From: Purshia tridentata
Lineage: Eukaryota > Streptophyta > Magnoliopsida > Rosales > Rosaceae
Assembly (NCBI GenBank): GCA_003254885.1
Contig: QANT01009099.1
Coordinates: 1 to 30,342 of the forward strand
DNA: 30,342 nucleotides
Direction: 5' to 3'
Of the stretch, positions 22,780 to 30,342 are shown in pieces. Below the pieces are notes generated by a model. The model was not told the origin of the DNA. It saw only the letters and a program-made list of their open reading frames with translations, and did no database searches. The position numbers and the translations under genes were made by a program. Every line of letters begins with the position of its first letter. Within the stretch, counting starts at the first letter, position 1.

Positions 22780-25700
22780 TTTGTTGGTAAGTACAAAATT
22801 TTGCTTACTCAAGAAAGAACACGCTTATGAGAACATTAGTTCATTAATTTGTGAAACTTTTTCCACTTGAAATAAATATGAACTTAAATTGAACATCTCA
22901 ATGTGATTTCCAAAAGTTAACTATGGAGGCATTTAAAACTAAATCCAATGGGAGGCATCTAATTGTAATTCCCCTTTTTATCAAACACAAAAAGTGCAAT
23001 TATTTTAATGACTTGGGTAGTTGAACTAGTGTGTTACAGAAATTGTGCAGAATAGCACAAAACAGAACAAATGGATACCAAAACAATTGAAGATGTCTAC
23101 TTCAATTGCCCAAAATTAGAGAAGGAAATGTGCACTTTCGCACATATTAAAGACAGGGAACAAGCAAGCAAAACAATGCAACGATCAACAAGATGCAGAA
23201 ACAGTCGTGTAAAAAAAATATACTAAGAAGTTTCATAGGGCAGTAAGTCTGTTATTTAGAATATAATGCATTTAAATGATGAACAAAAAACAATTCCACC
23301 CTTATGTATGCATCTTTCTTCATAAAACACACCTTTAAAATAGGAACAGGTACTTGGTCAAAAAAAAAAAAATAGGAACAGGTACAGTTTAAAACTGATT
23401 TTCTCTGTAAAGAAAGTTTTTCAAATAGTTTGTGTATGAGGGGATATGCGCAGCCACTTACGTTCGAGTGTATACAACAGGACCAATGAGTAATCAAATA
23501 ACCAAATCCCCCAGCATTTCCAAAAACAAACGCAGCAAAACCCTCAAAATCAAGACTAAAATTTTTGAAAACTCTCATCATGACAAATAAATAAAAACAA
23601 TCTCCACTTTCATATTCAAAGGTATTGATGCAACCAAGCCAAGACTGCTATATTTCAAAATATAAGCCCAACTGACTACATATTCCAACCATGTATAAAG
23701 CAGCAAATATTAGATAGACCAGCTTTCACATTTTCCAGTATCTGACATTCTAGACCAAAGCCCAAAATACCGAATTGAGCTAGGTTACAAAACTTTAAGG
23801 TAGAACTTCAATTTCAATGAACTTACAGGAAAATTGAAATTCAACAAATCCATTCATTCTTCACTGGCAAGGGAAAGAAAAGAAATGGATGATTAACAAT
23901 CTTGCTTCGAGATACAACTAAAGCCAGAGTAGGAGTTCCCATCCATCATCTCCAGTGTTTTACTTTTGAATTACAGTTGATCCATTGTATTAACACTTCC
24001 ATCAGATTCAACAACTAAAGGCAATATTAACGAGCAGCTCTAAAATAGAACTTTTAAGAGTATATGGGGTAAAGTGAAGCAGTATGAACAAACCAAAAAT
24101 GTTCAACTGACTTACTATATAAAAGTAAAAAGTGAGTCCTCCCTTCTGCTGACCCAAAACTAAACAATACATAAATCATTGAGTTAGGCTAGGTTGTAGA
24201 AAAAAAAATTTTTTACAAGAAGATTGTTACTAGAAAAGAATAATTGATTTGGGTGGTTCAGCTGGATAACCCAAACAAACAACCAAATCCATTGATCTAG
24301 GTAAAATTAATAAAATAAAGGTGAGGAGAAGACATGGATAAAGGAATGGTCAACTCATCAAGCCCATGACCTGACGTTTGCAAGTTTTAATCTTGCCACT
24401 ACCTTACCAAATCACTTAACATGGATTTTGGAATCTATGGTACTGTTCAAGCATATTTAAAAATACAACCTTATTACCAAGGCATACTTTTAGTTCAAAA
24501 CTTTTCCATTGACCTAAAAAAAAAGTTCAAAATTTTCAAGTGACTTAGTCCAAAGTGGAAAATTATTGGCAATACAACTATAATTACCAAGTCATACTTC
24601 TTAGTTTCATTAATCTTCATATACTAGGATATTAAAATTTCAAAAGTTAATCAAGATCTAACAAGTTCCTTTTATGTCAATTCATTTTTACCTAATTGGG
24701 AAGATTGTATAAGTACCTATAGTAGTAGTAATCATTGCCAACCTGCATCAAATTACCTGCCAAAAGGATTGCAGTAAGCAAGAAGCATGTTATTATCTAG
24801 GGAGAACCATGTGAATCTGATGGTGCTCGAACATTTCACACAGAAACATTATGACGAATAGAACACCATTCAGTACCAGTTTGCAACTGACAAAAACATG
24901 GTTTGAAAAGGCAAAACAAAGATGCTATAGATGAAAAGATTGTGGTGTTAAATAACTTAAATCACAAGCAAATTATTCAAAACCAAGAAAAACAACAAAA
25001 GAGCATTAAGAAACAAAGTTAACATATGAGCATTACAGAAACAAAACCTACATTATCAAGTTCATTTAATCCATAGAATTTGAAATTCAAAAAAGTATTT
25101 TTGTTCAACCTCACTGACTCCATAAAATACAGATAGGTTCAAAAACTACAGTACTTTGAAAGGAACAAGGGCGAGAGAGAAAAAAAAACAAAAGAGAGGA
25201 TAAAAACAGAAATTTCATTTGACAGTTTTAAGATTCTGCTCTTTGTAGAGTAACCATCAGCTCCTTTTAAACTTCAGAAGAATCACCAGACCAGTACAAA
25301 AAGACTGATGCACCTATGTGAGATCTGCACATTTAATAAAAAAACGTGAAAAAAAAGTTTTAAAAGAGATGACAGGTTTTAGAACCCAAAATCCCTTTAA
25401 AATGAATAAAAGTTAAATTTCTAGTTCAAAAAAGAGAGCTGGTTTCAACATTTAACTTGTACATATGTGATGCAACAATTATATAAACTTGCTGCAAAAA
25501 CAATAAATCATTCAAAATACTTAAATATAAGAACTTTGAAGCGAAACTACCTTTAATAAGCAGCTGGATAATAAAATGACCTTAAAGTTGAAAAAGTTTC
25601 AAATCTTAACAATTCTAAAAGAATCATTGCTCAAAACAATGCATCACTCACTTCATATCGAAAAAATAAGTATAAAACTCATACATTAAGTACGTGTTGA

Positions 25701-26697
25701 AATGGTATACCATGAGCACATAGCTGACATCAGTATTAAAGTTGCATGACATGTGATGAGTAGTTTTCATGATCATTAGAAAATCATTACATGGGTATGT
25801 TAAAGAATAGATATAGCAGGCTCTATGCACAAACCTAAAAAAAGTACAAATTTTGTTTTTGTTTTTTTTTTCTTTCCAAACTAGAGACATGTCAAAACCC
25901 ACCATCCACAAAATAAAGTCACGTCATTCACTTTTCTATTTACCCTGAAAATAAATGTTAAGATTTTACAGAACTAGAATTTTCAATAGAACTGGTAGCC
26001 AAAAATATCCAGCAAGCAAAAGACATTATTGCATAGCTCAAGAGGGGGAGAACTTCAACTGCTCAAATACAAAAGAGAGCAATAGAAAATTTCCATGGTA
26101 TTAAAAAGACTGAACCCTGAATATACCAATAGGTTGAATCTGACCCACCCAACTTTCCATTCTCTAGTTTGTGCTGGCTGCCAGATAAGAGATACACAGG
26201 CAGATGGAGAATAGAAACCAAAGGGATCATTATTAACTCTCCAAAATCCTTCTTTAGGTATGATTAATTAAAAAGTCACTTTTATTCCGAGAGTCAATAT
26301 AAGTGCCAAGCTATACAAATGCTGCCACTTAATTTCTCTCAGTCAAAATATTTACACATAAAACTCAGGGCCTTCCTCGCAAAGGCACCACTGTTGCATT
26401 CACAACAGAGAGAATCTATAACTTGAAAACCCCTATGGTCAGCAAATAGACAGCAACAACCTTGGAACTGGGTATGAATATGATTCAAGCAATGATGTTC
26501 TATGTCGTATCAGCCTATTAAAAATTAGATGGAAACAGTCCCGCTATATTTTAACCTTCTAGGAACTTTAAAACTTCCTAAAGTACAATTGTTATCTAAA
26601 CTATAAAAATATTAAATGTAAGGATGTCGTTATTATATATCTTGCATGGGTGTGAGAATAACTTAAATTACCAAGTAAGAGAATGATTTTGTCATAC
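22780..26697 (-). other. Gene-free region; upstream part probably spliced 3'UTR of the UBA2-like gene
   Basis: No protein-coding sequence is supported. On the minus strand a consensus donor (GAG|GTATGAC, GT at 26697-26696) lies 11 bases after the UBA2 stop codon, so part of this 3.9 kb is likely 3'UTR intron and non-coding exon. I could not place the acceptor(s). A short direct repeat (AATAGGAACAGGTAC) occurs at about 23339-23353 and 23371-23385. Confidence 0.4.
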
Positions 26698-26708
26698 CTC
26701 AGGGGCAG

Positions 26709-28214
26709 CTAGTGCCCCATGTATGGGGCGCCACCATATTGGCCAACACCATGCTGCCCTCTTCCTGAACCACCTTGCCCTGTCTGCGGGGTAGGGTAGC
26801 CACCTTGCATTGCACCTTGATTTCCATAGTTTCCAATCATTGCGGAGCTTATGCTTGCCTGATTTCCATACCCACCCTGTATCCCGTGTCCGGCACCAGG
26901 CACACCACCAGGGTTCACAGTCGGAGCGTTTCCCAATGACCCCAAAAAGTTAGTCAGCCCCAAGCCAGCCCCCTGCGTCGCAAGTAGGGCAGTCAGTGCC
27001 TGTCCGAGCGCCGGGTTTAACGCCTGGGCTGCCGCAGCACCCTGGTTAAACCCAATCCCTGCGCTCGCTGGAGCCATCAAATGCCCGGGTCCCGCTGCAG
27101 CTCCACCAACATAACCCGGATTCTCATTTCTCTGAAACTGCGAATTATGTGCATTGTGGTGGTGCTGGTTCCGGTGCTGAGACTTGACCGGCTTTGGACC
27201 GTCAATAGCCTTCTGGCAATGCAAAATGTGACCATCAAAATTCTTGTGCGGCTCTTCCAGAGCCCTCTTTGCACTCTCCGACGACTTATACACAAACAAG
27301 CAGAACCCCTTGGGCCGCCCAGTCATCTTGTCGAGCCCCAGTGGCCCTTCTTCAATTTCTCCAAACCTAGAAAAGAAATCAAGCAGCTTCTGGGGGTCCA
27401 AGTCCGCCCCAACATTGCTCACATAGATCTTCCTCTGCGTGTACTCTGACATCGGCTGGGCCTGGGCCACCTGGGCCGCAGCAGGGCCAGTAGCAGCGCT
27501 GCTCGGCGCCGCAGCTGGGCCCATAGCGGCAAGCTGGCACGCGGTCATCCGATTCCCGATCTTCTTCTGCGGCTCCTTTAGCGCCTTCCGAGCCCCGGAA
27601 CGAGCCTTGAAGAGAATGAAACCGTAACCCTTGGACTTACCAGAGACCTTATCGCACACAGCCTTGCAATCCTCAATCTCACCGTACTGTCTAAACACGT
27701 TGGTCAGGGTTTCGGCGTTGGTGTCCCAGCCGAGTCCGTGGACGAAGATCTTGCGGTGGATCGGGTCCTCGTCGGCAATCTTCCGGATCCGATCCGCCAC
27801 GTCATGGTGCTTATCCGCTGCTTCGCGGAGCAGGCTAATGAGCTGGTCCTTGCTGAAGGGTTCTAGAAGATTCTGAATCGGCTCGTCCTCATCGTCACCG
27901 CCAGCACCGGCCCGATCTGAACCCCCTGACACGGACGACGTCGTGACGTTCTCGGTTTGCTTATTATCATCACCCCCTTGTTCATGTTCTTCTTCGTCAT
28001 CGTCGTATTTCTCTTCCTCTTCATCGACTTCTTCATATTCTTCCTCTTCCTCTTCTTCTTCTTCAACCTCTTCTTCTTCTTCGACTACTTCCTCCTCAGC
28101 TGGTGCTGGTTCGTTTTGGGGTTTCGGTTCCTCCTCAACGACTTGCTGTTGCTTTTTAGGAGGCTCAGAAGACTCGGTAGGGTTGGACTCGACCTGTTTT
28201 CGCTTTCTCGGCAT
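26709..28214 (-). CDS. UBA2A: UBP1-associated protein 2 (UBA2)-like RNA-binding protein
   Basis: A nuclear hnRNP-type RNA-binding protein of 501 residues in a single coding exon. UBA2 proteins associate with UBP1 and stabilise U-rich mRNAs; roles in wounding and ABA responses are known for the Arabidopsis family. Features: basic start MPRKRK (a likely nuclear signal), a nearly uninterrupted Glu/Asp tract (about 38-78), RRM1 with RNP2 KIFVHG (155-160) and RNP1 KSKGYGFI (193-200), an Ala/Pro linker, RRM2 with RNP2 KIYVSN (262-267) and RNP1 RPKGFCLF (300-307), then a His/Asn patch and a Gly/Gln-rich low-complexity tail ending GGAPYMGH. The ATG at 28214 is the first in frame; the open frame continues 55 codons upstream only as non-ATG sequence. 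The paralogue letter (a versus b) is not certain. Confidence 0.9.
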   Translation of the reverse strand: MPRKRKQVESNPTESSEPPKKQQQVVEEEPKPQNEPAPAEEEVVEEEEEVEEEEEEEEEYEEVDEEEEKYDDDEEEHEQGGDDNKQTENVTTSSVSGGSDRAGAGGDDEDEPIQNLLEPFSKDQLISLLREAADKHHDVADRIRKIADEDPIHRKIFVHGLGWDTNAETLTNVFRQYGEIEDCKAVCDKVSGKSKGYGFILFKARSGARKALKEPQKKIGNRMTACQLAAMGPAAAPSSAATGPAAAQVAQAQPMSEYTQRKIYVSNVGADLDPQKLLDFFSRFGEIEEGPLGLDKMTGRPKGFCLFVYKSSESAKRALEEPHKNFDGHILHCQKAIDGPKPVKSQHRNQHHHNAHNSQFQRNENPGYVGGAAAGPGHLMAPASAGIGFNQGAAAAQALNPALGQALTALLATQGAGLGLTNFLGSLGNAPTVNPGGVPGAGHGIQGGYGNQASISSAMIGNYGNQGAMQGGYPTPQTGQGGSGRGQHGVGQYGGAPYMGH

Positions 28215-28405
28215 TTGTGGGTAGCGGGGGGTCACAGATAGAGAGATTCGGGGGTTAGGGTTTGTTTGGTGAGCTGGTGACGCCGCCCAAGTGAAGCACA
28301 GGTTCAACAGACGAACTGAGGAAGATAGATATATTGATTGAGAAATTAGGGTAGGGGTATAAGAGGATCGCCTGGCCACATTTTTAGGCTAATTTTGTTT
28401 TTATA
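28215..28405 (-). promoter_or_regulatory. UBA2-like core promoter and 5' leader
   Basis: On the minus strand TATAAAAA lies at 28405-28398, which would place transcription start near 28370 and give a leader of about 155 bases before the ATG at 28214. Confidence 0.55.
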
Positions 28406-28529
28406 CCCAAACCACCAAGTCCAAAATCGTAAATATGTAGTACATGCACTGTAACAGCAATTCTAACTGAACAACAACTCTAAGAAATACCAAAAAAAAA
28501 AAGTTTGGATAGTTTTTTTTTCAAAGGCT

Positions 28530-29043
28530 ATTTACAATTTACACACTCATGAGAATTGGGGTGATCCACAACTTACACCTTATTCTTTTAATTTTTTTTT
28601 TCAATTTAGTATCCAAAGTTTTAATTAGATACAATTTGAAATTGTCACTTGTCTGACAGTGTCACATACTTATATTTCTTAAAAAAAATAAACATAACTA
28701 CATAATTGTTTAAGGTCAAAATGGTTCATTTTAATCGATTTAACATTGAGTTAAGGGTTTCACCCTTGGTTGGCATGTTGTGTTAGTTTGGGGATGTGCT
28801 TAGGGGTTGAAGTACCCAAAAGGCAAAAAGCCCTTAAAAAGATTGGTCAAACTTATAGGTTGGCCAAAACGTGAACCTACCCATGACACGTCAATATTTA
28901 ATATATGACTAAACAGTTAGATCAATGTCAATACTAGTGCAAAATTATATCCTAATCAAAATATTAGGTACTAAATTGAAAAAAATTAAAAACATATGGT
29001 GCAGGTTGTGAATTAACCTAAATCTCAGGGGTGCAATTTTTTT
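28530..29043. mobile_element. Element with long (about 85-100 bp) terminal inverted repeats
   Basis: The left arm (about 28547-28640: TGAGAATTGGGGTGATCC, ACAACTTACACC, TTTCAATTTAGTATCCAAA) is matched by the complement of the right arm (about 28935-29030: TGAGATTTAGGTTAATTC, ACAACCTGCACC, TTTCAATTTAGTACCTAAT). Identity is high over short blocks and moderate overall. Long inverted ends with no coding sequence fit a non-autonomous Mutator-like element, but ends and target duplication are not fixed. Confidence 0.6.
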
Positions 29044-29072
29044 AGAAGAAGAAAATAGATCAAACTGTAATC

Positions 29073-29898
29073 TAGGGGTCAGCAATGGGCCGGGCCGAGC
29101 TTTCGGGCTCGGGCTTGGATTAGAAGAGCTCAATAAAATTTTCAGGGCGGGCTTGAGTCTTGCGGGCTTTTGGGCCGGGTCGAGCTAGGCCCAAACTGGC
29201 TTTTGAGTATTTTTAGCTTCTTTTTGGTATTTATTACTTGAACGTCAAATACAACTTAAGAAAAAAATTTAGATATTTAATTTAGCCTAAACTTAACAAG
29301 TTCATACACATTAAGCCTCATCAATTTTGGTTTTATATTTTATACTTATTAAATAATAATTTTAGTGTATAATGTTTAAGGAAGAGCCTAAACCCTTAAC
29401 AATTGGAAGATTGAGGTTTGGGCAATTGGGAGATTGACTAATTTAAGTGTAATTGGGGTTTCAATAGATCTAATTGGAGTTTCAACGTTCAATTGAGTAA
29501 TTGAGTTTTAAATTTTCAAATAGGTAATTGATTATTTGATTAGTAGATTACATAATACATAGTACATATAAATTATAAATTATGCATTGATATGTAAGTA
29601 TGTTATAATTTATATGTATGTAAATTTATAATTATAAAACTATAAGTTATATATAATTATATATAACTATACATTTTGTTATATATATTTAGTTATATAA
29701 TTATATAAATTGTTACAGGAATTAAAATTCGGACCATTTTCCAGGCTTTGGGCGGGCCTTTGGCTTTAAGGGGATGGCCCAAAGCCCGCCTAAGAGACTT
29801 TCGGGCAGGGCCGCACTGGCCCAAATTTTGGGCCTAATCAAGCTTCGGACCCAATGGGTCAGGCGGGCTTTGGGCCTTGGGCTTTTTGGTGACCCCTA
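29073..29898. mobile_element. Non-autonomous hAT-like element, 826 bp
   Basis: Starts TAGGGGTCAGCAATGGGCC and ends (complement) TAGGGGTCACCAAAAAGCCC. The flanking 8-mers CTGTAATC (29065-29072) and CAGTAACC (29899-29906) match at 6 of 8 positions, fitting a worn hAT-type 8-bp target duplication. The subterminal arms are rich in GGGC/GGCC motifs while the core (about 29220-29720) is very AT-rich with ATATAT-like runs. No transposase frame is present. It lies 30 bases beyond the preceding inverted-repeat element. Confidence 0.6.
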
Positions 29899-29906
29899 CA
29901 GTAACC

Positions 29907-30342
29907 CCCCTAAATTATGACATGTTTTACATTTTACTCATAAACTTTTTTTTATTTTTTAATAGTTGAACTCTCATACTTTTCTCCATTATACACACAA
30001 TCTCAATCCATCAAACGAATCAAATTAACTATTTTTTTGGCCACATGGACTTTTGCCTGAGACCATTTTCAACATATCATTATAGAAAAAGTCACCAAGT
30101 TCACTTCATACAAATTGGGGTTTTAAGGACTTAGGATTAATTTGAAAATTGGTTGGTGAGAACACTAGTATCCTTCTTGTTTGGTGCAGGTATGACACAT
30201 CCTGGTTGAGAGGCCAACTGTAAATTTAAAGAACTTTCTCCTAAACTGACATCTGCACCAAATGATTATGCAATCAAGGAACAACAATTCCCTACGTGCG
30301 CTTTTATTTGCCTTGAAAATCAAGGACTTTATTGGTTGTATA
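29907..30342. other. Gene-free end of window
   Basis: No coding sequence or clear repeat structure is visible. Confidence 0.5.

Noticed and set aside
23252..23581. 109-codon minus-strand frame downstream of UBA2
   Set aside because: No recognisable motifs; it crosses a poly-T run and a short direct repeat, so it is more likely non-coding.
27943..28241. Plus-strand Ser-rich and Phe-rich open frames
   Set aside because: They are the antisense of the Glu/Asp tract of the UBA2-like protein (GAA/GAG/GAT read backwards).
28215..28379. 55-codon in-frame N-terminal extension of the UBA2-like protein
   Set aside because: The extension has no ATG (its first codon is GTG) and lies at the expected transcription start, while MPRKRK at 28214 fits the family.
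1..30342. CRISPR arrays, operons, rRNA or tRNA genes
   Set aside because: The window is plant nuclear DNA with introns; no repeat-spacer array and no convincing tRNA or rRNA sequence was seen.

Overview
This window is nuclear DNA of a flowering plant, almost certainly a eudicot. The evidence is AT-rich intergenic sequence, multi-exon genes with GT-AG introns and plant-type proteins (a plastid-type ABCF5 and a UBA2-type RNA-binding protein), plus several small non-autonomous DNA transposons. The close match to the Arabidopsis protein families and the short-element content would suit a woody rosid such as a Rosaceae species, but that is a guess.

Layout: 1-3400 holds broken remnants on the minus strand: part of an NF-YB-like histone-fold gene cut by the window edge, three diverged copies of a short acidic exon, and a second coding-like remnant. 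3400-6240 is gene-free and holds a Tourist-like MITE. 6243-8911 (+) is RPB4, the RNA polymerase II stalk subunit, whose TATA box, 5' leader and entire coding exon 1 are tandemly duplicated. 10262-13860 (-) is a PDCD2/PDCD2L-family gene with seven coding exons and a probable 5'UTR intron. 16011-20761 (-) is ABCF5 (GCN-type ABC protein with a plastid-like N-terminus), nine coding exons, 716 residues. 21000-26700 is gene-free or belongs partly to a spliced 3'UTR. 26709-28214 (-) is a UBA2-like protein with two RRMs in a single coding exon. 28500-29900 holds two further inverted-repeat transposon-like elements next to each other.

I rebuilt the split genes by following conserved protein sequence and checking every junction for GT/AG and for reading phase. 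RPB4 (417 nt), PDCD2L (1134 nt) and ABCF5 (2151 nt) all close exactly in frame. The genes act in transcription (RPB4), ribosome assembly or translation (PDCD2L, ABCF5) and mRNA fate (UBA2); I see no reason to treat them as one pathway. The order PDCD2L-ABCF5 on one strand matches the Arabidopsis neighbours At5g64830-At5g64840 as I recall them. The most notable feature is the duplicated promoter plus first exon of RPB4. I did not find a convincing new biological system; the window is mostly ordinary housekeeping genes with interesting structural details.
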